Positions 1-7,937 of a DNA stretch of 15,027 nt are shown one piece after another (the first letter of the stretch is position 1; each line of letters begins with the position of its first letter). Under the pieces are notes generated by a model. The model was not told where the DNA came from and did no database searches. It worked only from the letters and a program-made list of their open reading frames with translations. The stretch lies in the NCBI GenBank assembly GCA_900555725.1, contig USMD01000043.1, positions 1 to 15,027 of the forward strand, written 5' to 3'. Source of the DNA: an uncultured Garciella sp. GTDB lineage: Bacteria > Bacillota > Clostridia > Eubacteriales > Garciellaceae. A program made the position numbers and the translations under genes.

Positions 1-40
1 CTGCCTGTCTCGTGGGCTCGGAGATGTGTATAAGAGACAG
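1..40. other. Nextera/Tn5 sequencing-adapter contamination
   Basis: Bases 7-40 match the 34-base Illumina Nextera read-2 transposase adapter, and its last 19 bases (22-40) are the Tn5 mosaic end. Read through, it yields the peptides MCIRDR and MYKRQ, well-known adapter signatures in draft genomes. The origin of bases 1-6 is unclear. Genomic sequence starts at about base 41, so nothing before that should be annotated as biology. Confidence 0.97.
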
Positions 41-41
41 G

Positions 42-887
42 ATTTATATCTGGCCTATTCCTATTATTATATTAGGAAAAAGGCATGGAATGGCTGTCAG
101 TATTGTAGCAACTATTGCAGCAGGATTGATATTAAGCTTTTTAACACCTCCTATCCATGCCATACAATTAGTAATCATGTATGGATTAGTAGGGATTGTG
201 CTGGGATATGCCTATCAAAAAGACATGGGCATAGGAAAGGCAATCCTATTGGGGTATGTGGTAGCCTTAGTTTCTACGGTATTATTATTACAATTTTATC
301 ATTTGGCTACAGGAGTAAACATTACCGATGAATTAGGGCAAATGATGAAGATATCATTACAGGAAATCACAAAAATATATCAGCAAAGTGGAATAGATGA
401 GGGCTTAATAGAAGAGACAATGAAACAAGTTAAAAACACCCTTCAAACAATATTGCAATTACTTCCAGTGTTGTTATTAATGATACCTTTTATTATTACT
501 ATTATAAATATGTGGATAGCAGAAAAAATATTAAGGAGGTTGGGTTATCCAGTAAAAAACCTTCCACCTTTTTGGAATTGGCAATTACCCAATCATGTGG
601 GCTTTGGGCTGTTTGCAATTCTATTCATTGTCGTATTGGGGAATTATTTAAAAATACCAAAAATTGATATGGTCTATCTAAATCTAGTGTATTTAATCTT
701 TTTAGTATTTTATGTACAGGGATTAGCAATTGTAGCCTATTTTTTTCATGAGAAAAAGGTGTCTAAGGGTCTGTGGGTTTTAGGATTTTTATTGATTCTC
801 ATCGTACCTTTATTCCAGATTGGGGTACAATTTTTAGGCTTATTTGATACAATTTTTCATTTTAGAAGTAAAATGAAACTTAGATAG
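42..887 (+). CDS. yybS: DUF2232 / YybS-family membrane protein, 5' truncated
   Basis: This is the C-terminal ~281 residues of a polytopic membrane protein. The true start is lost because the contig begins in adapter sequence; the in-frame GTG at 12 lies in the adapter and is not real. Hydrophobic segments alternate with short polar loops, with an amphipathic, probably extramembrane stretch in the middle (around the sequence ITKIYQQSGIDEGLIEE). The carboxyl end is short and basic. From memory, B. subtilis YybS is about 310 residues, so roughly 30 residues are missing. The family assignment rests on the membrane topology and on its place directly before gdpP, rplI and dnaB, the order known in Bacillus and clostridia. 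Its molecular function is not established. It ends 24 bases before gdpP and is probably co-transcribed with it. Confidence 0.8.
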   Translation: MYIWPIPIIILGKRHGMAVSIVATIAAGLILSFLTPPIHAIQLVIMYGLVGIVLGYAYQKDMGIGKAILLGYVVALVSTVLLLQFYHLATGVNITDELGQMMKISLQEITKIYQQSGIDEGLIEETMKQVKNTLQTILQLLPVLLLMIPFIITIINMWIAEKILRRLGYPVKNLPPFWNWQLPNHVGFGLFAILFIVVLGNYLKIPKIDMVYLNLVYLIFLVFYVQGLAIVAYFFHEKKVSKGLWVLGFLLILIVPLFQIGVQFLGLFDTIFHFRSKMKLR

Positions 888-911
888 ATCGTAATCTCAG
901 GAGGTAAAGCC

Positions 912-2927
912 ATGAAAGATGGAAAATTTCGTAATTTCTTCATTCCAGATACAAAAATTTATTTATGGATCATTGCAATCCTTGTAGGTGTTATATTTTT
1001 TTATAATATAGAAATTGCGATTGTTAGCAGTTTATTATTAATCTATCTCATTTATTATAATTGGAGAATTGTCTATGAAAAGAAAGTGGAATTTACCCAA
1101 TATGTAGAGAACTTGTCCATGGATATTGATGTTGCTACCCAACAAATTTTATTAGATCTCCCTTTTCCTTTGGTTATCTTAGAAGAAAATGGGACTATTA
1201 TGTGGTATAATTCTCAGTTTACGGATATTTGCAATCAATCGGAGATTTTAGGGGAAAAAATAAGTAATCTGTATCCAGATATTGATGTAAAGGCAATCCT
1301 AGAAGAAAATCAGAAAAAAATTCCTTTTATTAAAACGGAGGATGAACGTTCTTATAAAGTGCTAAGCAAAGTGGTCGAGGACTCTTTTCAAAGACGTAAT
1401 AACCAATCTATTATTATGTTATATTGGGTAGATAAAACCCAATATGAGCAAATGCAGGAACGATACCAGCAAGAAAAGAATATTGTAAGTATTATTCAAG
1501 TGGACAATTATGATGATGTGATGCAATCCACCTCAGAAAACAATCGATCTTTAGTGGTAGCTGCTATTGATAGGAAGATAAATATGTGGGCAAAGGATAT
1601 GGATGCCTTAATTAAAAAATTTTCTGATGATAAATATATTTTAATTTTTCAAAACAAATATATGGATATGGTTGAGGAGAAGCGTTTTAGTATTTTAGAT
1701 ACTGTTCGGGAAATACAATCGGGAAATAAAATTCCCATTACCTTAAGTATAGGGGTAGCAGGATTAGAGATTGGAGAGAATTTTACCCCCACTGAGTCCT
1801 ACGAGGCAGCCAATGCTGCCCTAGACATTGCCCTAGGGAGAGGGGGAGATCAGGCTGTAGTGAAAAAAGGAGAAAAGCTCTTCTTTTATGGGGGAAAGAG
1901 CCAAGCTGTTGAAAAGAGAACCAAGGTGAAGGCCAGGGTCATTGCCCATGCTTTAAAACAATTTATAGGGCAAGCAGACCAAGTTTTCATTATGGGTCAT
2001 AAAGGTGCAGATTTGGATTCCTTAGGTTCTGCCTTAGGAATCTATAGGGCATGTAAATCCTTAGGAAAAGAAGCTTACATTGTTCTTAAACAATCCAATC
2101 CCAATATAGATATCCTATATCATAGGTTGATAAGAGAAGGGTATGAAGAAGTACTCGTTGAGCCGGAAAAGGCAAAAAAAATGGTGACAGAAAATACTCT
2201 ATTAGTTGTATGTGATACCCATAGAACAAGCTTTACCGAAGAACCAGAGTTAATAGAAAGAATTGATCGTATTGTTTTAATTGATCATCACAGGAGAGGA
2301 AGTGAATTTATAGAGGATCCTATCCTCATCTATTTAGAACCCTATGCTTCCTCTACCAATGAATTAGTAACAGAAATATTACAATATATTACTGAAAAGA
2401 TAGAATTAGAACCGGTAGAAGCAGATGCTATGTTAGCAGGAATTTTTATTGATACTAAGAATTTTACCTTTAAAACAGGGGTACGTACCTTTGAAGCTGC
2501 TTCTTTTCTAAGAAGAAAAGGGGCTAATACCGTATCAGCTAGGCAGTTATTCCAAAGTGATATGTCTACCTTTATGGCAAAAGCAGAAACCGTAAAAAAG
2601 GCGGAGATTTATAGGGAGCATATAGCCATTTCTATTAGCCCATCGGATGTAAAAGATGCAACTTTGATTGCTGCCCAGGCGGCAGATGAGCTATTAAATA
2701 TTCATGGGATTGTCTGTTCCTTTGTGTTAACTCACTATGACAATCAAGTATTTATCAGTGGGAGATCCTTAGGGGATATAAGTGTACAATTAATCTTAGA
2801 GAAACTAGGAGGAGGAGGGCATTTAGCCGTTGCTGGGGCTCAACTATTAGATGTGAGTTTTGAAGAAGCAGTAGAGTTGCTAAAAAAAGCAATTGATGAA
2901 TATATGGAGGAAGGAGAAGAAAAATGA
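912..2927 (+). CDS. gdpP: Cyclic-di-AMP phosphodiesterase GdpP
   Basis: This is a membrane-bound DHH/DHHA1 phosphodiesterase of 671 residues, close to the usual ~660, that hydrolyses c-di-AMP to pApA. Two membrane helices (about 16-50) are followed by a PAS-like domain (about 75-170), a degenerate GGDEF domain (about 190-325) in which the GGDEF signature is replaced by SDDKY near 238-242, and then the catalytic DHH-DHHA1 module (about 355-660). Metal-ligand motifs are intact: GHKGADLDS with H363, D367 and D369; D435 in CDTH; DHH at 458-460; D514; and GGGGH at 633-637. AGGAGGT at 899-905 sits six bases before the ATG. The stop overlaps the rplI start (ATGA), so the two are translationally coupled. 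In the family, c-di-AMP controls potassium and osmolyte balance and cell-wall stress. The identification is firm. Confidence 0.96.
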   Translation: MKDGKFRNFFIPDTKIYLWIIAILVGVIFFYNIEIAIVSSLLLIYLIYYNWRIVYEKKVEFTQYVENLSMDIDVATQQILLDLPFPLVILEENGTIMWYNSQFTDICNQSEILGEKISNLYPDIDVKAILEENQKKIPFIKTEDERSYKVLSKVVEDSFQRRNNQSIIMLYWVDKTQYEQMQERYQQEKNIVSIIQVDNYDDVMQSTSENNRSLVVAAIDRKINMWAKDMDALIKKFSDDKYILIFQNKYMDMVEEKRFSILDTVREIQSGNKIPITLSIGVAGLEIGENFTPTESYEAANAALDIALGRGGDQAVVKKGEKLFFYGGKSQAVEKRTKVKARVIAHALKQFIGQADQVFIMGHKGADLDSLGSALGIYRACKSLGKEAYIVLKQSNPNIDILYHRLIREGYEEVLVEPEKAKKMVTENTLLVVCDTHRTSFTEEPELIERIDRIVLIDHHRRGSEFIEDPILIYLEPYASSTNELVTEILQYITEKIELEPVEADAMLAGIFIDTKNFTFKTGVRTFEAASFLRRKGANTVSARQLFQSDMSTFMAKAETVKKAEIYREHIAISISPSDVKDATLIAAQAADELLNIHGIVCSFVLTHYDNQVFISGRSLGDISVQLILEKLGGGGHLAVAGAQLLDVSFEEAVELLKKAIDEYMEEGEEK

Positions 2928-3370
2928 AAGTAATATTAAAAAAAGATGTAAAAGGATTAGGAAAACAAGGAGATATTGTAAATGCCAAGGATGGCTATGT
3001 AAGAAACTATTTATTTCCCAGAGGTTTGGCAGTAGAAGCCAATCAGGAAAATACTGCTAAGGCCAAAGAACGACAAAAAGGAAAAGAAATCCGAAAACAA
3101 AGAGAAAAGAAAGAAGCTCAAGCCTTAGCCGATAAGATTTCTAAAACCACCATTATCATAAAGGAAAGGGCAAGAGAAGACGGAAGATTATTTGGATCTG
3201 TTACAGCAAAGGACATTGCCTCCGCTCTTGAAAGTCAAAAGAAGATTAAAGTAGACAAGAGAAAAATTCATTTAGCAGAGCCTATTCGATATGTAGGTAT
3301 CTTAGATATAGAAATCAAGGTTTATCCAGGGATTATTGCTAAACTAACGGTAGAGGTACAAGGGAAATAA
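2924..3370 (+). CDS. rplI: 50S ribosomal protein L9 (bL9)
   Basis: This is a 148-residue protein, the normal length for bL9, a 23S rRNA-binding protein of the large subunit. The N-terminal domain carries the L9 signature at about residues 11-36 (GLGKQGD, then DGYVRNYLFPRGLA). A long charged connecting helix rich in Lys, Glu and Arg follows (about 40-75), then the C-terminal domain (about 80-148) with the typical LFGSVT segment. The ATG overlaps the gdpP stop by four bases and a purine-rich ribosome binding site lies in the gdpP 3' end. An 88-base spacer without a recognisable terminator separates it from dnaB, so read-through into dnaB is likely, as in Bacillus. Confidence 0.98.
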   Translation: MKVILKKDVKGLGKQGDIVNAKDGYVRNYLFPRGLAVEANQENTAKAKERQKGKEIRKQREKKEAQALADKISKTTIIIKERAREDGRLFGSVTAKDIASALESQKKIKVDKRKIHLAEPIRYVGILDIEIKVYPGIIAKLTVEVQGK

Positions 3371-3458
3371 TACTATTTTTCTCTTAGAATTGGGATAGAT
3401 GCTTCACATAAGATGGAAAAAACCATGTTAAGAATATTGTAGATAGGAGGGTTTGTCA

Positions 3459-4802
3459 GTGGAAGAGGCCATAAGTATAGGAAGGATTCCCCCTCAAAGT
3501 ATTGAAGCAGAACAATCGGTACTAGGTGCTATGCTTCTAGATAAAGAAGCTATTGCAGCTGCTACAGAGATACTAAAACCAGAGGATTTTTATAAAGAGG
3601 CCCATGGGGCAATCTTTGATGCCATTGTACAAATTTATAATAGATCTCAACCAGTAGATCTTATTACCTTATCAGAGCAATTAAAAAATACCAATATCTT
3701 AGAGGAAGTCGGGGGAGTAGGGTATATCTCAGATTTAGCCAATGCAGTACCATCCTCTTCAAATATTAGATATTATGCCAAAATTGTGGAAGAAAAGTCT
3801 TTAATGAGAAAACTCATTGGAGCATCCTCAGAGATTCTAGATAGAACTTATGAGGGCACTGAAGAAGTAAATGATCTTATTGAGATGGCAGAAAAAAGAA
3901 TATTTGATATTTCCCAAGGACGTTCCTCAGAAGGCTTTACTCCTATAAGTCAGGTATTATTGGAGGCTTTTGATAAGATTGAGCAGGTATTTCAAAACAA
4001 AGGTCAAATCACAGGAATTTCCACGGGATTTAGCGATATAGACGCTAAGACATCGGGGATGCAAAAATCGGATTTTATCTTAGTAGCAGCTCGTCCTTCC
4101 ATGGGGAAAACAGCCTTTGCCCTAAATATTGCCCAACATGTAGCGGTAAAAGAAAAGAAAACTGTAGCCATATTTAGTTTAGAGATGTCAAAAGATCAAT
4201 TAATCCATAGAATGTTAAGTGCAGAGACCCATATTGACAGTCAAAAGCTCCGAACTGGAGATCTAGGGGAAAACGATTGGGATAGGCTTGCTAATGGAAT
4301 GGCTATTCTATCAGAAGCACCTATTTTTATCGATGATACCCCGGGGGTTGGGGTAATGGAAATGCGTTCAAAATGCAGAAGATTAAAAATGGAGCATGGA
4401 CTTGACTTAATTTTAATTGATTATCTTCAACTAATGTCTGGGGATCGTAGAAGTGATAGTAGGCAACAGGAAATCTCTGATATTTCCCGTTCCCTAAAGG
4501 CATTGGCGAGAGAGATGGATTGTCCAGTGGTAGCTCTATCTCAGTTAAGCCGTGCACCAGAGGCTCGTGCTGATCATAGGCCTATTCTTTCTGACCTTAG
4601 GGAATCTGGGGCCATTGAGCAGGATGCTGATGTGGTAATGTTTTTATATCGAGATGAATATTACCATCTTGATACAGAGGAAAAAAACATAGGGGAAGTA
4701 AACATTGCAAAACAAAGAAATGGCCCTACAGGGGTAGTGAAGTTGGTATGGTTGGGACAGTTTACCAAATTTGCGAACTTAGAAAAATTTCATGAATCAT
4801 AG
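3459..4802 (+). CDS. dnaB: Replicative DNA helicase DnaB (B. subtilis DnaC)
   Basis: This is the hexameric, ATP-driven helicase that unwinds DNA at the replication fork. The N-terminal DnaB domain (about 10-110) contains the typical PPQSIEAEQSVLGAML motif. The RecA-like C-terminal domain has Walker A (ARPSMGKT, 211-218), a catalytic Glu in SLEMS (E242), Walker B ending at D321 in LILIDYLQ, and an arginine-finger-type QRNGPTG near 419-425. I chose GTG at 3459 because AGGAGG (3445-3450) is eight bases upstream; a TTG at 3453 would leave only two bases. The product is 447 residues, a normal length. It is the last gene of the yybS-gdpP-rplI cluster and is followed by a terminator-like hairpin. 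Confidence 0.97.
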   Translation: MEEAISIGRIPPQSIEAEQSVLGAMLLDKEAIAAATEILKPEDFYKEAHGAIFDAIVQIYNRSQPVDLITLSEQLKNTNILEEVGGVGYISDLANAVPSSSNIRYYAKIVEEKSLMRKLIGASSEILDRTYEGTEEVNDLIEMAEKRIFDISQGRSSEGFTPISQVLLEAFDKIEQVFQNKGQITGISTGFSDIDAKTSGMQKSDFILVAARPSMGKTAFALNIAQHVAVKEKKTVAIFSLEMSKDQLIHRMLSAETHIDSQKLRTGDLGENDWDRLANGMAILSEAPIFIDDTPGVGVMEMRSKCRRLKMEHGLDLILIDYLQLMSGDRRSDSRQQEISDISRSLKALAREMDCPVVALSQLSRAPEARADHRPILSDLRESGAIEQDADVVMFLYRDEYYHLDTEEKNIGEVNIAKQRNGPTGVVKLVWLGQFTKFANLEKFHES

Positions 4803-4820
4803 ATAAATTTATTTTCCGGA

Positions 4821-4873
4821 AAAAGAGGACATTTGTTTAAGCAGTGAATGAAGACATCTATGTCCCTTTTTTT
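4821..4873 (+). terminator. Probable Rho-independent terminator after dnaB
   Basis: GGACAT (4827-4832) can pair with ATGTCC (4860-4865), directly followed by a run of seven T (4867-4873). An alternative compact hairpin is GACA (4853-4856) with TGTC (4861-4864) around a 4-base loop. The long loop of the first form makes it weaker than a classic terminator. It is also copy 1 of a repeat found elsewhere in the window. Confidence 0.55.
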
Positions 4874-4892
4874 ACCTGGATTTTGTTATTCT

Positions 4893-4942
4893 AAAAAAGG
4901 GGGAATTTGTTTAAGTTGTACAGTGAAGGCACCTATCCCTTA
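4893..4942 (+). repeat. Diverged second copy of the dnaB-terminator repeat
   Basis: This stretch shares ATTTGTTTAAG and CAGTGAA, in the same order, with 4821-4873, and ends in CTATCCCTT where copy 1 has CTATGTCCCTT. Copy 1 lacks five bases (TTGTA) between the two shared blocks. The potential AAGGG/CCCTT stem is weak and has no T run, so it is unlikely to terminate by itself. Confidence 0.6.
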
Positions 4943-5012
4943 AATGAATTAGCACAATAGGTTAAAATAGTAGTAATGAATGAAATGTTAAAAAGAACTT
5001 TACGAAAAATCT

Positions 5013-5046
5013 CGAATATTTTATCTAAATATAAAGGGAATATTCG
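5013..5046. repeat. 8-bp inverted repeat upstream of the oxidoreductase promoter
   Basis: CGAATATT (5013-5020) and AATATTCG (5039-5046) form a perfect 8-bp inverted repeat around an 18-base spacer. It ends eight bases before the predicted -35 box at 5055. It could be a regulator-binding site or an RNA hairpin of unknown role; no regulator is identifiable. Confidence 0.45.
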
Positions 5047-5054
5047 TATTTTCA

Positions 5055-5083
5055 TTGATTTTTTCCAGAATTTTTGATACTAT
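5055..5083 (+). promoter_or_regulatory. Predicted sigma-A promoter of the FAD dehydrogenase gene
   Basis: The -35 box TTGATT (5055-5060) and the -10 box TACTAT (5078-5083) are separated by exactly 17 bases. Transcription would start near 5090, leaving a ~45-base leader that contains the hairpin at 5105-5126. It probably drives this gene and purA together. Confidence 0.6.
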
Positions 5084-5104
5084 AGCATAGGGAATTTATG
5101 TATC

Positions 5105-5126
5105 CCCCTTAATCCGATTAAGGAGG
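5105..5126 (+). promoter_or_regulatory. Hairpin covering the ribosome binding site of the FAD dehydrogenase
   Basis: CCTTAAT (5107-5113) pairs perfectly with ATTAAGG (5117-5123) around the loop CCG, and CC (5105-5106) can pair with GG (5125-5126) past a bulged A. The right arm holds most of the Shine-Dalgarno AGGAGGTG (5121-5128) that precedes the ATG at 5134. Folding would hide the site, suggesting translational control or simply low initiation. Confidence 0.5.
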
Positions 5127-5133
5127 TGGCGAA

Positions 5134-6546
5134 ATGCCTTTAAAATATGATGTGATTATCATTGGAGCAGGTCCTGCTGGAATTTTTACTGCCCTAGAAA
5201 TTGCTAAGGAAAATAAGGGGATAAAAGTTTTGATTTTAGATAAGGGGAGAGAGATCTCAAAACGTACTTGTCCTGCTCGAACCACTAATAAGTGTGTAAA
5301 TTGTAAACCATGTGGGATTACAAGTGGATGGTCTGGGGCAGGGGCCTTTAGCGATGGAAAGCTTTCTTTGAGCCATGAAGTAGGTGGAAATATTACCGAT
5401 TATATGTCAGAGGAAGAGGCCCAATCTCTCATTGATTATGCTGATGAGATTTATGTAAAGTTTGGAGCTCAAAAGGAAATTCATGGTTTAAATGAAAAGA
5501 GAATAGAAGAAATCAAATATGAAGCATCTAAATATAATATTCGATTGATTCCTTGTCCTATAAGACATCTAGGGACTGAAAAAGCCTTTGATGTATTAGG
5601 TGGTATGTATGATTATTTAATGAAGCAGAGGAATATTACTTTTATGGAGCTTACTGATGCCCAAAATATTCTTGTGGAAGATAGAGTGGTAAAGGGAGTT
5701 ACCGTAAAGAAAAAAGGGCAAGAAGAAAAAATATTAGGAAAATATGTTATAGCTGCTCCCGGTAGAGGAGGAGCAGATTGGTTAAGTGAACAAACCAAGA
5801 GGCTTTCTATTGAAACTATAAATAATGCTGTAGATATTGGGGTTCGAGTAGAGGTCCCCAATAGTATTATGGATCATCTAACAAAGGATTTATATGAAGC
5901 AAAATTGATCTATTATTCGGATACCTATGATAATAAGGTAAGAACTTTTTGTATGAATCCTGGAGGAGTGGTTTCCCAGGAGAATTATGAAGGAGGAATT
6001 GCCCTAGTCAATGGCCATAGTTATGCAGATCCTAAGTTAAAAACAGACAATACCAACTTTGCCCTATTGGTTTCTACTACTTTTACTGAGCCTTTCTGTG
6101 AACCTATAAAATATGGTAGATATATTGCAAATTTAGCCAATATGCTTACCGGTGACGGGATTATGGTGCAGCGATTAGGAGATTTATTACAAGGAAGACG
6201 AACCGATAAAGATCGTTTAAAGAAATCCACCACCATTCCCACTATGAAATCTGCTATACCGGGGGATTTAAGCTTTGTATTACCCAGGAGATATCTAACT
6301 TCTATTATTGAAACATTAAAAGCCTTTGATAAAGTGGCACCGGGGTTGTATTCTAAAAATACGTTACTTTATGGAGTAGAATGCAAGTTTTATAGTAGTA
6401 AGGTAACAGTAAATGATCATTTTGAAACTAAGATTAAAGACTTATATACCATTGGTGATGGCGCAGGTATTACCAGAGGATTGATGCAGGCCTCTGTTAC
6501 AGGTATTGTAGTTGCAAGAGATATACTCAAAAAGATTGATGAATAA
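5134..6546 (+). CDS. FAD-dependent dehydrogenase, COG2509 type
   Basis: This is a 470-residue flavoprotein of the uncharacterised FAD-dependent dehydrogenase family (COG2509-like). The N-terminal Rossmann fold has the dinucleotide motif GAGPAG (11-16) after a VIII beta strand, and a C-terminal FAD motif YTIGDGAGITRGL (438-450). A four-cysteine cluster (C46, C54, C57, C60) is followed by GWSGAGAFSDGKL, which I recall as conserved in this family; it may be redox-active or metal-binding. No signal peptide or membrane helix is seen, so it is probably cytoplasmic. The electron donor and substrate are unknown. AGGAGGTG at 5121-5128 supports the ATG. It ends 17 bases before the purA start, so the two are likely one transcript, but no purine-related role can be deduced. 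Confidence 0.85.
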   Translation: MPLKYDVIIIGAGPAGIFTALEIAKENKGIKVLILDKGREISKRTCPARTTNKCVNCKPCGITSGWSGAGAFSDGKLSLSHEVGGNITDYMSEEEAQSLIDYADEIYVKFGAQKEIHGLNEKRIEEIKYEASKYNIRLIPCPIRHLGTEKAFDVLGGMYDYLMKQRNITFMELTDAQNILVEDRVVKGVTVKKKGQEEKILGKYVIAAPGRGGADWLSEQTKRLSIETINNAVDIGVRVEVPNSIMDHLTKDLYEAKLIYYSDTYDNKVRTFCMNPGGVVSQENYEGGIALVNGHSYADPKLKTDNTNFALLVSTTFTEPFCEPIKYGRYIANLANMLTGDGIMVQRLGDLLQGRRTDKDRLKKSTTIPTMKSAIPGDLSFVLPRRYLTSIIETLKAFDKVAPGLYSKNTLLYGVECKFYSSKVTVNDHFETKIKDLYTIGDGAGITRGLMQASVTGIVVARDILKKIDE

Positions 6547-6563
6547 AAGGAGAGATGTTTTCT

Positions 6564-7850
6564 ATGTCTAGTTTAGTTGTTGTAGGAGCCCAATGGGGAG
6601 ATGAAGGGAAAGGTAAAATCACCGACTTTTTAGCAGAGAGATCTGATGTAGTGGTAAGATCCCAAGGGGGAAACAATGCAGGTCATACTGTAGTAGTAGG
6701 AAAGGAAGAATATAAGCTTCATCTTATCCCATCTGGAATCCTATATCCTGATAAGGTTTGCATCATTGGCAATGGAGTGGTTATTGACCCAAAGGCCTTT
6801 TTAGAAGAGGTAGACAGTCTTGAGGCAAGGGGAGTTTCCACAGAAAATTTATTTGTTAGTGATAGAGCTCATATTATCATGCCCTATCACCAAGCACTAG
6901 ATGCCCTAGCAGAGGATAAAAAAAATGGAGAACAACAAATCGGGACTACTAAAAAGGGCATCGGGCCAGCTTATATGGATAAAATAGAAAGAAGTGGTAT
7001 TCGGGTTTGTGATTTTATAGATGAAGAAGTCTTTCGAAAAAAACTAGAGTATAATTTAAAAGAAAAGAACTTAATCTTTGAGAAAATCTATGGTGCAAAA
7101 CCCTTTGATTCCGAAGGAATTTACGAGGAATATGTAGGCTATGCTAGGAGATTAAAAAAATATGTAAAAGATACCACCATCCTAGTTTATGATGCTATAG
7201 AGGGAGGACATAAAGTATTATTTGAGGGCGCTCAAGGGACCCTTTTAGACATTGATTTAGGAACTTATCCCTTTGTAACCTCTTCTCATCCAATTTCAGG
7301 GGGAGTAACTGTAGGTGCAGGAGTAGGCCCAACAGCCATCAATAAGGTTATTGGAGTTGTAAAGGCTTATACTACAAGAGTAGGAAAAGGACCGTTTCCA
7401 ACAGAGCTAGAAGATGAGACTGGAGAGTGGATTCGAAATAATGGTCATGAATTTGGGGTAACTACCGGGAGAGCTAGAAGATGTGGCTGGTTTGATGCTG
7501 TCATTTTAAAATATGCCGTAAGGGTTAATGGATTAACCAGTATTGCTATTACCAAATTAGATAGCCTCGCAGGTCTAGATAAGGTAAAAATTTGTGTGGG
7601 ATATGAATTAAATGGTGAAAGAATAAAAGATTTTCCTGCTAGTCTAGAAACCCTAGCAAAATATACTCCTATTTATGAAGAATTACCCGGTTGGGGAGAA
7701 GAAGTTCGAGATGCCAGAACCTATGATGAGCTGCCAGTGAATGCTCGAAAATATTTAGAACGTATCTCTAACCTTTGTGATGTGGATATTAAGATTATCT
7801 CCATTGGTCCAAAAAGAACAGAAACTATTGTGATAGGAGATATTTATTAA
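6564..7850 (+). CDS. purA: Adenylosuccinate synthetase
   Basis: The enzyme joins IMP and aspartate using GTP to make adenylosuccinate, the first step from IMP to AMP, in the cytoplasm. The sequence shows the GTP-binding loop QWGDEGKGK (10-18) with catalytic D13, the GGNNAGHT loop with H41, the IMP-loop QIGTTKKGIGP, the GTLLDIDLGTYPFVTSS segment and the base-specifying TKLD. I chose ATG at 6564, not the in-frame ATG at 6555. AGGAGAG (6548-6554) abuts 6555 directly but lies nine bases before 6564, and the resulting MSSLVVVG start matches B. subtilis PurA (MSSVVVVG). The product is 428 residues, normal length. It is probably transcribed from the promoter before the upstream dehydrogenase; a terminator follows at 7938. 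Confidence 0.98.
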   Translation: MSSLVVVGAQWGDEGKGKITDFLAERSDVVVRSQGGNNAGHTVVVGKEEYKLHLIPSGILYPDKVCIIGNGVVIDPKAFLEEVDSLEARGVSTENLFVSDRAHIIMPYHQALDALAEDKKNGEQQIGTTKKGIGPAYMDKIERSGIRVCDFIDEEVFRKKLEYNLKEKNLIFEKIYGAKPFDSEGIYEEYVGYARRLKKYVKDTTILVYDAIEGGHKVLFEGAQGTLLDIDLGTYPFVTSSHPISGGVTVGAGVGPTAINKVIGVVKAYTTRVGKGPFPTELEDETGEWIRNNGHEFGVTTGRARRCGWFDAVILKYAVRVNGLTSIAITKLDSLAGLDKVKICVGYELNGERIKDFPASLETLAKYTPIYEELPGWGEEVRDARTYDELPVNARKYLERISNLCDVDIKIISIGPKRTETIVIGDIY

Positions 7851-7937
7851 AATTTCTTCATTAATAGAAAGTTATAGCTTGTGGTTTTGGTAATGAATGG
7901 ATTTGTTGTGCTAGTTAAATTTAAATAGTACTCTTAT

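Noticed and set aside
26..331. Open frame starting MYKRQ next to the adapter
   Set aside because: It starts inside the Tn5 mosaic end and runs out of frame with the YybS coding sequence.
2755..2988. Minus-strand open frame over the gdpP-rplI junction
   Set aside because: It lies antisense to two well-identified genes and has no ribosome binding site or recognisable domain.
3371..3458. Terminator or promoter between rplI and dnaB
   Set aside because: No stem with a T run and no paired -35/-10 boxes could be found in these 88 bases.
4803..5133. CRISPR array or riboswitch in the spacer after dnaB
   Set aside because: There are only two diverged repeat copies, no regular spacers, and no recognisable riboswitch core.
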